From Chlamydiota bacterium (GTDB taxonomy: Bacteria; Chlamydiota; Chlamydiia; Chlamydiales; SLFE01), in NCBI GenBank assembly GCA_011065065.1, contig JAAKFL010000001.1:1-60948 (forward strand): 60,948 bases of DNA. Direction: 5' to 3'. Made by a program: the position numbers and the translations under genes. Positions 1-8,294 of the stretch are shown here, one piece after another (positions within the stretch are counted from its first letter, which is position 1; the number at the start of each line of letters is the position of its first letter). The notes under the pieces are model-generated. The model saw only the letters and a list, made by a program, of their open reading frames with translations. It ran no database searches and had not been told where the DNA came from.

Positions 1-12
1 AAATAATGAGAT

Positions 13-44
13 TCTCTCTGAGTTCTCTGCGACCTCTGTGGTGA
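13..44. repeat. CACAGAG-family repeat relic
   Basis: A short string of degenerate CTCTGTG/CTCTGCG words ending in CTCTGTGGTGA. It matches one arm of the CACAGAG family seen intact at 3445-3532. The window edge cuts off what precedes it, so a partner arm may lie outside. Bases 45-193 hold nothing else I recognise. Confidence 0.5.
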
Positions 45-193
45 TTTATATGCAAAAGTCTACGAGAAACCTATTTTCATGTAATTGATAATCAAAAAGA
101 TATGGTTCAGCGGGAACTTCTGTGCTTGGTGTAGCACAATCAATGATTGCGTGTATTGATAGCAGAAATTAACAATAGTAAGGAAGACATCTT

Positions 194-748
194 ATGTTAA
201 AAACCCTAATCACATTCATGCGTCACGGACATGCCATCGATGGAAAAGCTGATAAAATACGACCATTAAGCACTAAAGGCAGATTGCAGGTAAAACAATG
301 CGCGTTGCATTTAAAAACGCAGCCTCTTTTTGATCTCATTATTACCTCCTCGGCTGTAAGAGCAAAAGAAACTGCTCAAATTATTGTGGATGAAATAGAG
401 ACTCTTGCACCGGTCATTGAACGAGATGAACTTTATCAACCACCAAACTTAGATGATCAAGAGCTTGTTAATGAATTGTTAGAGAGATTAGGAGCGGTAC
501 CATTAAAAGTTTATAATAATCACGATGCTCAAGGTGCATGGGATAGATATTCTTCCTCTGCCTATAATGCTGTATGTGCAGAGATTGAGCGCCATTCCTC
601 TAAAAAAACATTAATAGTTGCTCACGGTAATATTATCAATGCCATTGGGTTGCGATTTTCTAAAAATGTTGAGGATTTGACTGAAATTTATTTCAATTAC
701 TGTGGAGGATTTGAAATTTACGAGGACAAATTTATACTCTTGCCATAA
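194..748 (+). CDS. Histidine phosphatase superfamily protein (SixA/phosphoglycerate mutase-like)
   Basis: A 184-residue cytosolic protein opening with the histidine-phosphatase signature, MRHGHA at residues 9-14, in which His11 would be the phospho-accepting nucleophile. TSSAVRAKETAQ matches the second substrate-binding arginine segment, and VAHGNI near residue 142 supplies the second catalytic histidine. The N-terminal layout is SixA-like (phosphohistidine phosphatase), but the family also removes phosphate from sugars and other small molecules, so the substrate is open. It is preceded by AAGGAAGA at a normal distance. It appears monocistronic. A second, unrelated-looking member lies at 17512-17976. 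Confidence 0.8.
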   Translation: MLKTLITFMRHGHAIDGKADKIRPLSTKGRLQVKQCALHLKTQPLFDLIITSSAVRAKETAQIIVDEIETLAPVIERDELYQPPNLDDQELVNELLERLGAVPLKVYNNHDAQGAWDRYSSSAYNAVCAEIERHSSKKTLIVAHGNIINAIGLRFSKNVEDLTEIYFNYCGGFEIYEDKFILLP

Positions 749-835
749 AAATGGCATTTATCTCTTTGCTTAAGCTGCTTAAGAGGTTATGCAAGAGCTC
801 TATTGTATATTTTTTTCTGATGATCACCATGAATT

Positions 836-886
836 AGTCCAATCTTCGCGCATCTTCGCGGTTTAATTTCTACGATATCTTAAAAA
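836..886. repeat. GCGAAGA-family dispersed repeat, single copy
   Basis: Reverse-complemented, this reads TTAAACCGCGAAGATGCGCG followed by a tail resembling TGGACTAATTCATGGTGAT. The same words, including the CATTCATGGTGAT tail, occur at 19096-19165. The two copies therefore share more than simple repeat units. The rest of the 749-972 gap contains a CTTAAG/CTTAAG inverted repeat near 768-783 and no gene. Confidence 0.65.
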
Positions 887-972
887 TTATTCGATAAATG
901 AGATAGGTTCATCTGCGCTGTGTCTAATATTTCTTGATAAAATTATCTAAATCTGTCATTATGGTCACTCAT

Positions 973-1046
973 GCACTGGTAGCTCAGCTGGATAGAGTAC
1001 GTGGCTACGGACCACGAGGTCAGGGGTTCGAATCCTCTCCAGTGCG
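973..1046 (+). tRNA. tRNA-Arg (anticodon ACG)
   Basis: A complete cloverleaf can be drawn. The acceptor stem GCACTGG (973-979) pairs with CCAGTGC (1039-1045). The D stem is GCTC/GAGT and the anticodon stem CGTGG/CCACG. The seven-base loop CTACGGA places ACG at positions 34-36. The T arm is AGGGG-TTCGAAT-CCTCT with one G-U pair. The discriminator is G1046 and CCA is not encoded. An ACG anticodon would be edited to ICG and read CGU/CGC/CGA arginine codons. Confidence 0.95.
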
Positions 1047-1063
1047 AAACTTCAATAGAGTCT

Positions 1064-1699
1064 ATGATTATCAAAGCCATTCTTTCAGGTCCGTTTGAGA
1101 CTAACGCCTATGTCATTGGATGCCCTGCTACAAAAGAAGCAGCTATCGTGGATCCTGCGCCCGAGTCAACAAGTGCTGTGGTTGCGTTTCTTAAAAAAGA
1201 AAATTTGAAACCAATAAAAATTTTATTGACCCATACTCATTGGGATCACATTGCTGATATCCCAATACTGAGAAACGAATACGATCTCCCGATCTACGTG
1301 CATGAACGTGATGCCCAAAATCTCCGTCAACCAGGCTCCGATGGGCTGCCGCTGTTTGGGGCGATGGAGTCCATAGAGCCCGAACATTTGTTGAAAGAGG
1401 GTGACCAGGTTTCCGTTGGGGATCTTAATTTTCGGGTGATACATACTCCGGGCCATACCCCCGGTGGAATTTGTTTTTACGAGGAAAATAAAGGGATTCT
1501 GATCAGTGGCGACACACTTTTCAAAGGGACGATTGGCAACCTATCATTTCCTACCGCAAGTCCTGATGACATGTGGGACTCGCTAAAGAAATTGAATGAT
1601 TTGCCACCTGAGACAAAAATTTATCCAGGACATGGTCTTGAAACAACTATCGAAGAAGAATCTTGGTTGCCAAATGCTAAACAGTATTTTGGTGGTTGA
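1064..1699 (+). CDS. Metallo-beta-lactamase-fold hydrolase (glyoxalase II-like)
   Basis: A 211-residue enzyme carrying the family metal-binding motif THTHWDH (residues 56-62: His57, His59, Asp61, His62). HTPGHTPGG supplies the next histidine, SGDTLFKG the bridging aspartate and YPGHG the last histidine. This is the full ligand set for a binuclear Zn/Fe site. Short single-domain members like this hydrolyse thioesters such as hydroxyacyl-glutathione; the true substrate is unknown. The open frame runs upstream into the tRNA, so I chose ATG 1064, preceded by AGAG. It lies 18 bases before the peroxiredoxin gene, suggesting a small redox/detoxification operon. Confidence 0.85.
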   Translation: MIIKAILSGPFETNAYVIGCPATKEAAIVDPAPESTSAVVAFLKKENLKPIKILLTHTHWDHIADIPILRNEYDLPIYVHERDAQNLRQPGSDGLPLFGAMESIEPEHLLKEGDQVSVGDLNFRVIHTPGHTPGGICFYEENKGILISGDTLFKGTIGNLSFPTASPDDMWDSLKKLNDLPPETKIYPGHGLETTIEEESWLPNAKQYFGG

Positions 1700-1717
1700 T
1701 AAAGAGGAGAAAATATT

Positions 1718-2308
1718 ATGGTATTAGTCGGTAAAAAAGCCCCGGAATTCACCGCAAAAGCGGTCATCAAAGATAAAATTGTGGATGATTTTTCCCTTTC
1801 ATCATTGAAGGGAAAATACGTGATCTTATTTTTCTATCCACTTGATTTCACATTTGTTTGCCCAACAGAACTTCACGCCTTTCAAGAAAGGCTTGAAGAC
1901 TTTAAACAACGCGGAGCAGAAGTTGTCGGTTGTTCTGTGGACAGTCCTTATTCACACCTAGCCTGGTTGGAGACTCCAAAGTCAAAAGGAGGGATTGAAG
2001 GAATCGAGTACCCAATTCTCTCTGATCTGAAAAAAGACATTTCTGAAAACTACGGCGTTCTCATTCCTCACGAAGGAATTGCCTACCGCGGATTATTCCT
2101 CATCGATAAAGAAGGGACTGTTCGTCACCAAGTTGTGAATGACCTTCCCATTGGCAGATCTGTTGACGAAGCTTTGAGAACATTGGAAGCTTTGATCTTT
2201 TATGAGCAAAATGGTGAAGTCTGCCCCGCTAACTGGGAAAAGGGAAAAAAATCTATGAAACCTGATAGCTCAGGATTGAAAAAATATTTTGCAGGAGCTG
2301 CTCAGTAA
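1718..2308 (+). CDS. ahpC: Typical 2-Cys peroxiredoxin (AhpC/TSA family)
   Basis: Reduces hydrogen peroxide and organic hydroperoxides in the cytoplasm. At 196 residues it has the length of the typical 2-Cys class. The peroxidatic cysteine is in FTFVCPTE (Cys48) and the resolving cysteine in GEVCPANW (Cys169). A C-terminal GLKKYF segment resembles the YF motif of sensitive peroxiredoxins. The start is supported by AAAGAGGAG upstream. It is the downstream partner of the metallo-hydrolase gene. The family is a core chlamydial gene, and no AhpF-type reductase gene is adjacent. Confidence 0.93.
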   Translation: MVLVGKKAPEFTAKAVIKDKIVDDFSLSSLKGKYVILFFYPLDFTFVCPTELHAFQERLEDFKQRGAEVVGCSVDSPYSHLAWLETPKSKGGIEGIEYPILSDLKKDISENYGVLIPHEGIAYRGLFLIDKEGTVRHQVVNDLPIGRSVDEALRTLEALIFYEQNGEVCPANWEKGKKSMKPDSSGLKKYFAGAAQ

Positions 2309-2310
2309 AT

Positions 2311-2703
2311 TTAAGCAGCATCCGTCAGATAATCATAGAAATCAGATTCGCTCATGATTAGGATGCTGCGGTGATTGACACATAGCGAAGAAACTGACTC
2401 AATGACCTCACAATTACCAACACCTGGGATACAAATTGCACTCAATCGAGATTCTAAAGGTCTTTGTTCAAGCTGCCAAAAACCTTCATAATAATCTTGA
2501 TAACTGTATCCCTCTTCCTTCACACGGAAAAAAATTAGATAAAAATCATGAAGCAACGCCTGAACGGCAAAATGAATCCCCTCACTGTCAGGGGCCGGCT
2601 GTCCCAAATTCTCATATAGCTGATGCATGGAACGACAATAATAAGGTATACGATAATCACCTCTCTCAGATTCACCAAATAATACAATTGTATCCGTACT
2701 CAT
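2311..2703 (-). CDS. Conserved hypothetical protein, 130 aa
   Basis: I do not recognise this family. It is a soluble acidic protein without signal peptide or membrane segment, with an aromatic-rich middle (FYLIFFRVKEEGYSYQDYYEG). It converges on ahpC, with two bases between the stop codons. A strong ribosome-binding site (AAGGGAGATAAGG) precedes the ATG, which supports real translation over the opposite-strand frame covering 2436-2780. Function unknown. Confidence 0.65.
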   Translation of the reverse strand: MSTDTIVLFGESERGDYRIPYYCRSMHQLYENLGQPAPDSEGIHFAVQALLHDFYLIFFRVKEEGYSYQDYYEGFWQLEQRPLESRLSAICIPGVGNCEVIESVSSLCVNHRSILIMSESDFYDYLTDAA

Positions 2704-2801
2704 GGCCTTATCTCCCTTTATTCAGGTCATGCTTGTATTATAACAATTATTTTTATATATTTCAAACTATAAGAATATAAGGGGTTTAATAGCAATTACT
2801 T

Positions 2802-3422
2802 ATGCACTATATTATTGATGGATATAACCTTCTATTCCGCTTGATTCAGAGTCGTGAAAATTTGGAAATCTCTCGAAGAAGTTTCATTCAGGATTTGGAC
2901 GAGAAAGCCGAGTTATTGAAGTTGGATATTACCGTTGTATTTGACGGGCATTTTCAGGAAGACGAGGGAACACGGACTCATTATCGCAATCTTGAGATTA
3001 TTTTTAGTTCGTATGGTGAGTCGGCGGATGAGTTGATCGTATCTGAGCTTTCATCGAGTTTGGATGTCAGGAATGAAGTGGTGGTGACATCGGATCGTGA
3101 TTTAGCGTGGCGAGCGAAGAAGTTGCATGCCAAAACGGAGAGTACGGAAACATTTTATACATGGGTATTGGAACGTTTTAAGAAGCGTCAACGGAAGCAG
3201 AAGAAGGAGTCAGTTTCCAGAAAAGTGAAAGTGCCAGAACCGTCGCCTGAAGTTGTGGGGAGTCGAGAAGACACTGATTATTATCTGGAAGTTTTTGAGA
3301 AGAGATTAAAAGAAGAAGAAAAAAAACACATACCACGTCAGCGGAAGAAAAGCCAAGAAGAAGATGAGGTGGATGATTTTAAGCGTTGGTTGAGGATTTT
3401 TGAGAAGAGGCTTGAGGAGTAG
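2802..3422 (+). CDS. YacP-like NYN-domain ribonuclease
   Basis: The N-terminal 150 residues form a NYN/PIN-like nuclease domain. MHYIIDGYNLLFRL gives the first acidic metal ligand, VVFDGHF the second, ADELIVSEL and VVTSDRDLAWRAK the later acidic residues. Members such as Bacillus Rae1/YacP cleave RNA, some on the ribosome. The C-terminal third is highly charged and holds a short duplicated helix, VFEKRLKEEE near residue 167 and IFEKRLEE at the extreme C terminus. It may be a protein or RNA contact. No strong Shine-Dalgarno is visible. A repeat hairpin follows within 25 bases of the stop codon. Confidence 0.8.
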   Translation: MHYIIDGYNLLFRLIQSRENLEISRRSFIQDLDEKAELLKLDITVVFDGHFQEDEGTRTHYRNLEIIFSSYGESADELIVSELSSSLDVRNEVVVTSDRDLAWRAKKLHAKTESTETFYTWVLERFKKRQRKQKKESVSRKVKVPEPSPEVVGSREDTDYYLEVFEKRLKEEEKKHIPRQRKKSQEEDEVDDFKRWLRIFEKRLEE

Positions 3423-3444
3423 GTTATGAGAACAAAACCGGATA

Positions 3445-3532
3445 TTTTTTTTTACCACAGAGACACAGAGGCACAGAGAAGAGTAATCAAAAAAAATTGT
3501 TTCTCCTATCTCTGTGTCTCTGTGGTAAAAAA
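3445..3532. repeat. CACAGAG-family inverted repeat (hairpin)
   Basis: The left arm, TTTTTTACCACAGAGACACA and following bases (3445-3470), is the exact reverse complement of the right arm ending CTCTGTGGTAAAAAA (3510-3532), around a 40-base centre. With T runs outside both arms it could act as a bidirectional terminator between the converging genes at 2802 and 3543. A 66-codon frame across it is a by-product of the repeat. Confidence 0.85.
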
Positions 3533-3542
3533 TTATCTGGGT

Positions 3543-3995
3543 TTATTTGAGGATGCTGACACTGCGATTAAGCATCATTTCCAGAAGGTTCTGAACTTCA
3601 GCTTTTCCTTGCTCGGCCTCGTCTAAATTGCGTTTGATGGTCATTATTTTATCGACTAGATCGGGACATAAGGTGATTTTACGAACATTTCTGGCATTTT
3701 CATGTTCTTCGAAACTACTTGGAAGCATTTGGCGTAATTCTTCTAACTCTTTTTGGCTTAAGCCGGGAGCGGGTCTAAATCTGGTCACACGTTCTTGTAT
3801 TCGGGATCCATCGCTACTGAAAATATTGACAGATTTTTTGCCAAAAATATCTGCAGCGTTATTGAAGGCGAGATTCTCAGAGGGAATATAGATTTCTTTG
3901 ATCCAGCTAGAAGAGTCACGAATAGGATCACGGGAAATTTTGACTTCATATTGAAAAGCTTTAATAAGACAAGATTCGGATTTCATAGGTTCCAT
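3543..3995 (-). CDS. Hypothetical protein, 150 aa
   Basis: Not recognised. It is a soluble protein, predicted mixed alpha/beta in the first half and helical in the second (a charged helix around DLVDKIMTIKRNLDEAEQ). There is no signal peptide. The start at the first ATG is decided by AAGGAGG five bases upstream; a second ATG lies three codons on. Its stop lies about ten bases from the right arm of the repeat hairpin at 3445-3532. Opposite-strand frames over the same bases look like shadows. Confidence 0.6.
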   Translation of the reverse strand: MEPMKSESCLIKAFQYEVKISRDPIRDSSSWIKEIYIPSENLAFNNAADIFGKKSVNIFSSDGSRIQERVTRFRPAPGLSQKELEELRQMLPSSFEEHENARNVRKITLCPDLVDKIMTIKRNLDEAEQGKAEVQNLLEMMLNRSVSILK

Positions 3996-4122
3996 TTTTC
4001 CTCCTTATGTTTGATATTTAGTGTATCGGAAAAATACTAATTTATCAAGGGAGGTTTTGTTATTGCGTGATCTAAAGAGTCTTTCTGTGGTAAAATAGGA
4101 TTTAATCAACGGAGGTATTTTT

Positions 4123-4380
4123 ATGATTATGAAAGTTCCAGGTGGTCTTGTTATTCCAAGAGGTGATATTGAATCCTACAGAAATCAGCAAGAAGATTCC
4201 AAAGTCAGTCTCGACGATATCGAAAGTCGCATGTTGTTTCAAGATTACGTTGATTCTTGTACTTGTTCTGATTCTTTTTTTATTTGTATTCAAGGAGTTG
4301 GAGATTATGTTTCTGGCTGTGTGTCAGAACTTTATGAAGATTTGTTTGGGGAGAATGATTCTAGGGAGAAATACACTTAA
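4123..4380 (+). CDS. Small acidic hypothetical protein, coupled to the next gene
   Basis: An 85-residue acidic protein with three clustered cysteines (CTCSDSFFIC). No known family comes to mind. GGAGG lies seven to eight bases before the ATG, and the stop overlaps the start of the downstream pyrophosphorylase gene as TAATG. This arrangement implies translational coupling and a functional or dosage link. A second plus-strand frame at 4142-4414 is an overlap artefact. Confidence 0.6.
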   Translation: MIMKVPGGLVIPRGDIESYRNQQEDSKVSLDDIESRMLFQDYVDSCTCSDSFFICIQGVGDYVSGCVSELYEDLFGENDSREKYT

Positions 4381-5705
4381 TGACTCTTACAGATGTTCAA
4401 CCACAACTACTTGAGAATTGGAGTTCTTTACCAAAAGAGGAACAGTCTCAACTGACTCAACAAATTCGTGCCATTGATCTTGAGATTTTCAAGAAATTAC
4501 AAGACGCTCTTCATGAAGAGAAAAAACTTCACGAAGACTACGCACCGCTTAAAAAATATCTCACTTCTGGTTCAGACGAGAACACTCAAGTGGGAAAAGA
4601 TTTGATTGCTCAGGGAAAAGTAGGCTGTATCATTATGGCAGGGGGGATGGGAACTCGACTGCATTTTGAGGGTTCAAAAGGGATGTTTCCGATCACTCAA
4701 TTTCGTCAAAAATCTCTTTTCCAGTACTTCTCAGATCGTATTCGTGCTGCCAGCAAGATGTATCAAAAAGATCTTCCTGTTACGATCATGACATCTTCTT
4801 TGAATGACAAACAAACTCGAAAATTCTTCAAAGATCACGAATATTTTGGTTTAAATCCCGAACAACTTTCTTTTTATGTTCAAGGGGACCTTCCCTTTCT
4901 TGATCAACAAGGAAATTTATTTTTCGATTCTCAAGCTCACATTGCAGAGGGACCTGATGGGAATGGCGAGTTGCTTCACCATTTTTATCATTCAGGTTTG
5001 TGGAAACGTTGGAAAGAGCAGGGAGTTGAATATGTGAATATTATTCTCATCGATAACCCACTAGCAGATCCCTTTGATCCAGAATTAGTCGGGACGCACA
5101 AGCAAGAACAATGTGACATATTAGTGAAGGGAATCAAAAGAGAAGACCCGAAAGAAAAACTTGGAGTTCTCGTGCGAATTCATGACAAAGTTCACATTGT
5201 CGAGTACTCTGAACTTCCTGAAAAAGATATGGAAGCAACACTTTCGAATGGTGATCTTAAGTTTCCCTGTGGAAACCTCAGTCTCTTTTCAGTCAAAATG
5301 GATTTTTTTGAAAAAATCAAAAGCACTGATTTACCTCTCCATAAAGCTTTTAAAGCTCTTTCCTATTTGGATGTGAATGGAAAAAGGGTGAAACCAACAG
5401 AACCAAATGCTTGGAAATTTGAAAAGTTTATCTTTGACATCTTTCCTCATGGAACCGTCGAAGTGATGGTGTATCCGAGGGAGGAGTGTTTTTCTCCGTT
5501 GAAAAGAAGGGAAGGGGCAGATAGCCCAGAAACTGTGATGAGGGATTTACAGGAATTTGATCGAAGGACTTATCACGCGATCAGTGGGCTGGAGCCCCCC
5601 TCTCGTCCTTTTGAATTAGATCCTCAATTTTATTATCCTACAGAAGATATGCGCAAGAAGTGGGAGGGGAAGGCATTGCCAGAGGGTGATTACATCCTTC
5701 CGTAA
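4380..5705 (+). CDS. UTP--hexose-1-phosphate uridylyltransferase (UDPGP family)
   Basis: A 441-residue nucleotidyltransferase of the eukaryote-like UDPGP/AGX family, making UDP-glucose or UDP-N-acetylhexosamine from the sugar phosphate and UTP. The nucleotide-binding loop GGMGTRLHFEGSKGMFPI starts near residue 88. IDNPLADP is the family NPLADP-type metal/uridine segment, and FPCGNLSLFS and EKFIFDIFP match later conserved blocks. I recall Chlamydia CT715 as the same family. The start overlaps the preceding stop by one base. A composite repeat begins four bases after the stop. Whether it uses Glc-1-P or GlcNAc-1-P cannot be read from sequence alone. Confidence 0.88.
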   Translation: MTLTDVQPQLLENWSSLPKEEQSQLTQQIRAIDLEIFKKLQDALHEEKKLHEDYAPLKKYLTSGSDENTQVGKDLIAQGKVGCIIMAGGMGTRLHFEGSKGMFPITQFRQKSLFQYFSDRIRAASKMYQKDLPVTIMTSSLNDKQTRKFFKDHEYFGLNPEQLSFYVQGDLPFLDQQGNLFFDSQAHIAEGPDGNGELLHHFYHSGLWKRWKEQGVEYVNIILIDNPLADPFDPELVGTHKQEQCDILVKGIKREDPKEKLGVLVRIHDKVHIVEYSELPEKDMEATLSNGDLKFPCGNLSLFSVKMDFFEKIKSTDLPLHKAFKALSYLDVNGKRVKPTEPNAWKFEKFIFDIFPHGTVEVMVYPREECFSPLKRREGADSPETVMRDLQEFDRRTYHAISGLEPPSRPFELDPQFYYPTEDMRKKWEGKALPEGDYILP

Positions 5706-5708
5706 TTT

Positions 5709-5822
5709 TAACGCAAAGATGCAAAAGTCGCAAAGACGCAAAGAGTTTTCAAGTGTTATTTGGACCAACGGTCCATGCGCTTTTTAGACGCAGATAGCAC
5801 AGATGAGTGCAGATGGATTAAA
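5709..5822. repeat. Composite repeat, left copy flanking an F-box gene
   Basis: Order of modules: GCAAAGA-type words, a TTGGACCAACGGTCCA palindrome, GCGCTTTTTAGACGCAGATA, then GCAGAT-type words ending ATGGATT. An inverted copy of about 90% identity by eye lies at 7196-7327. A copy with the same module order is at 53640-53810, and a degenerate one at 44550-44610. Confidence 0.85.
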
Positions 5823-6149
5823 CATTCACCATTCGGTTGTTAGAGCGTGTACTTGCTCTTTTTTGTGTTATTTCTCCACTAACTGCTTTAGCTATAATTT
5901 CACTTTTCAAAAGTTCTTTTTTAATCATTTTTATAATCTCCATAGGCGCTCCCATTTTTCAAAAGAGAACCGAAGATTATAACATAAGGATGACATTTCA
6001 ACTTAGTTTTATAGGTGACATTATCACGTTGCGTTTACACTGGTATTTTCTTTCTTGAAAAAAAAAGAAAAAACAGCTAACCTATTTAGGTTATTTCACA
6101 TGAGATCTAAGAATAAATGTAAACCGTTTTTGCATATAAAGGAAGTTTT
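5823..6149 (+). other. Leader region before the F-box gene
   Basis: AT-rich, no convincing gene. A hydrophobic 73-codon frame (5837-6058, TTG start, no Shine-Dalgarno) could encode a small membrane peptide, but its composition fits chance AT-rich sequence. An AACCTATTTAGGTT near-palindrome lies at about 6078-6092, after an A-rich stretch. The F-box promoter should be here; I cannot identify a clear -35/-10 pair. Confidence 0.4.
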
Positions 6150-7178
6150 ATGGACATTCAATCACCTTCATCTGGATTTTTTGAACTAATACCTCACGAA
6201 GTAACCGTATCCATTTTTCAAAATCTTGACCCTTCTTACCGAGGCACACTTTCCTGTGTTTGCAAAGTCTGGAACGAAATTGTGAATAATCAGTCCTTAT
6301 GCCGGAATTGGAAAAAGAACTATATGGTTCAAGGTGAAGGAATCTGCTGTAAGGTCGAAGATTATACGGGATTGGTTCATATCGAGGTAGGTAGGAAAGA
6401 TAGTAGTGTATCTAATACTTGGGTTTATGGTAGAGGATATAACCTATTTGAACGGGTTCCCGTTTTGAAAGTGAAAATTGGATCTCACGTTTTGTGCTCC
6501 GATCGAAAACATGCATTACCATCTGATGGTATTACCACAGAAGGTAGTGAATTCGTTTATTACAGATATAGTGATAGTTTGCGGTTCAAATTAATAGCTC
6601 CTCAAACTATTGAAATTTATTCACATGATACTTTTGACGATCAGGAATCCAGGGTTTATGTGGATACATCTGCGGATTATCGTTATTTGGTGCATAAAAC
6701 ATTAGACCTTTTCCCAATTAATGTTGAAGAGGGAATTTCTTACTTTGTCTGCGACTTTATTCCAAGGGAAATTTCCGAAAGTGAAGCTCAGGAGAGATTT
6801 GACGTTTTTGTGGCGGATGTTTCTTTATCTGAATACCGGTGTATTTATAACCGTTTTGGCCTAGTTGTGGAAAATATTGGTGAAAAAGGGTATCAAATGT
6901 TTTTATCACGGCCCAGTGATGAATCCTTTGAAGAAATTAAAATCGATCCCAAATTTTTGCCCTATTCAAAAGAAAGTATACGTCATATTACTACGAAGAA
7001 TGTGACGTTTTCAGGGTTAGATTATGGTTATTATGAAGGAGGTTCTTTTAAATTAATTGTTGTCAATTATGCGTCTGAAGAGAGTGATAAGGAGATTATA
7101 GTTCACTTAGAAGGAGAGGAAGCGACAACCCTTGTGCAAACCAAAGGATTTACAGTTCCCTATCGTATCATAAAATGA
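6150..7178 (+). CDS. F-box domain protein (candidate effector)
   Basis: Residues 10-55 form an F-box: LIPHEVTVSIFQNLDP, then LSCVCKVWNEIVNNQSLCRN. This has the LP-x-E-x(4)-IF-x-L and V-C-x-W spacing that binds eukaryotic Skp1. The remaining 290 residues are beta-rich (many YRY, VYV and FKLI strands) with no leucine-rich, WD or ankyrin pattern I can name; this would be the target-recruiting part. There is no signal peptide, as expected for a type III substrate. AAGGAAG precedes the ATG. F-box proteins are not used inside bacteria, so hijacking of the host SCF ubiquitin ligase is the natural inference. The gene is enclosed by inverted composite repeats, and two more F-box genes are at 35489 and 36333. 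Confidence 0.8.
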   Translation: MDIQSPSSGFFELIPHEVTVSIFQNLDPSYRGTLSCVCKVWNEIVNNQSLCRNWKKNYMVQGEGICCKVEDYTGLVHIEVGRKDSSVSNTWVYGRGYNLFERVPVLKVKIGSHVLCSDRKHALPSDGITTEGSEFVYYRYSDSLRFKLIAPQTIEIYSHDTFDDQESRVYVDTSADYRYLVHKTLDLFPINVEEGISYFVCDFIPREISESEAQERFDVFVADVSLSEYRCIYNRFGLVVENIGEKGYQMFLSRPSDESFEEIKIDPKFLPYSKESIRHITTKNVTFSGLDYGYYEGGSFKLIVVNYASEESDKEIIVHLEGEEATTLVQTKGFTVPYRIIK

Positions 7179-7195
7179 TCGCGAGGTTTTAGACG

Positions 7196-7327
7196 CAGAT
7201 GGATTGAGTCTTCATGAAGGTTCAATCCATCTGCGCTCATCTGTGTTATCTGCATCTAAAAAGCGTATGGACTGTTGGTCCAAATAACCCTTTGCGTCTT
7301 TGCGACTTTTGCATCTTTGCGTTAAAA
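7196..7327. repeat. Composite repeat, right inverted copy flanking an F-box gene
   Basis: Reverse complement of the module order at 5709-5822: GCAGATGGATT words, ATCTAAAAAGCGTATGGACT, TTGGTCCAAATAACC, then TTTGCGTCTTTGCGACTTTTG and TGCGTTAAAA. It also has an internal short inverted repeat (AATCCATCTGCG against the GCAGATGGATTG at 7197). It ends within 11 bases of the mreC stop codon. Confidence 0.85.
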
Positions 7328-7337
7328 GTTCAAAAGT

Positions 7338-8294
7338 TCAAAAGTCACCCGGATTAAGAGGCGGCAACACCGTGACAAATGAAAGCTCTTCTACATTCTC
7401 CACCGTCGGAACAGCTTCGATTTCGTAATAATAATCCCCTTCGCGAAGCATCTGTATTTTCGTCACGATGCCCACCTTCAGCCCCTTTGGGAAAACTCCG
7501 TCCATCCCTGTCGTCACAAGAAGATCCCCAGCCTTTAAGATAGGCATATCCGATCTTAATTCTCGTTCAGGACCATATTTATCTTCATAATCATAATTGA
7601 AACCCTCTCCAATCAACAGATGCCCGCGAGATCTCCATAACACATTGGCACTCCCATGAACCTCTCCCTTTGCAAGGTAAAGTGTTTGCCCCTCGACCTC
7701 TCGCAGGGCGCGAACTGAAGGAGTGAGTTCAGGATCTGTGATCAGCCTGATGCGAGATTTATGTTCTTTCACAAGCTCCACAACCCCCACAATGGAATCT
7801 CCCACCACCACAGGACTGTTTTTGGCAATGACTGGACGTCCTAATTTTTTGTTCTCATTTTCTCCGACATTGATCCAAAGAGTGCTGTTCCAAGAAGTGG
7901 GAGATCGGTAAATCACTTTTGCCGGACAAGAGCATAGTTCGAGATCAAACAGGGTGTAGGCCTCTTTTTGATTCCTTTCAAGATTCTCTACTGTTTCTAA
8001 AGTTAATCCTGTTTGGGCAATCATCTCTGTGGCTGTAACCTGCAGCTCATGTTCCCAAATAAAAAGCGCTTTGATCTCTTCGAGCTTGCTTTTCAGGAGA
8101 GTATTTTCAAGCTCAAGGCTTTCGATTTTCTGTGCTATACTTTGGTCTTGTTGGTATTGGATTTTTTTCCAAAGGGGAGAGAGCATTCCCACCATGACAC
8201 TCTGAAATTTTTGTGATGTGGAAGCAGAGACACTTAAAAGAAGAACAAGGGTGAGGGCAATCAGAAGCCAAGGACGTTTTTTAATTTTTTTCAT
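7338..8294 (-). CDS. mreC: Rod shape-determining protein MreC
   Basis: A 318-residue envelope protein that organises the elongation/septal peptidoglycan machinery together with MreB, RodA and PBP2. An N-terminal membrane anchor (about residues 8-25, PWLLIALTLVLLLSVSAS) is followed by a coiled coil (about 48-80). The paired beta-barrel region follows, with VGDSIVGVVELV, LITDPELTPSVRALRE and GDLLVTTGMDGVFPKGLKVG typical of the family. Chlamydiae lack FtsZ and rely on MreB-type proteins for division, so this is likely essential. The start overlaps the stop of the upstream aminotransferase gene as ATGA; the same neighbour pair is known in Chlamydia (CT637/CT638). RodA is encoded separately at 49321. 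Confidence 0.9.
   Translation of the reverse strand: MKKIKKRPWLLIALTLVLLLSVSASTSQKFQSVMVGMLSPLWKKIQYQQDQSIAQKIESLELENTLLKSKLEEIKALFIWEHELQVTATEMIAQTGLTLETVENLERNQKEAYTLFDLELCSCPAKVIYRSPTSWNSTLWINVGENENKKLGRPVIAKNSPVVVGDSIVGVVELVKEHKSRIRLITDPELTPSVRALREVEGQTLYLAKGEVHGSANVLWRSRGHLLIGEGFNYDYEDKYGPERELRSDMPILKAGDLLVTTGMDGVFPKGLKVGIVTKIQMLREGDYYYEIEAVPTVENVEELSFVTVLPPLNPGDF

Noticed and set aside
2436..2780. 114-codon plus-strand frame
   Set aside because: Opposite a minus-strand gene with a strong ribosome-binding site; low-complexity composition and no Shine-Dalgarno of its own.
3426..3626. 66-codon plus-strand frame
   Set aside because: Consists of the CACAGAG hairpin read through; it overlaps the end of the minus-strand gene at 3543.
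5837..6058. 73-codon hydrophobic frame before the first F-box gene
   Set aside because: TTG start, no Shine-Dalgarno, composition typical of AT-rich non-coding DNA. Kept only as a note in the leader entry.
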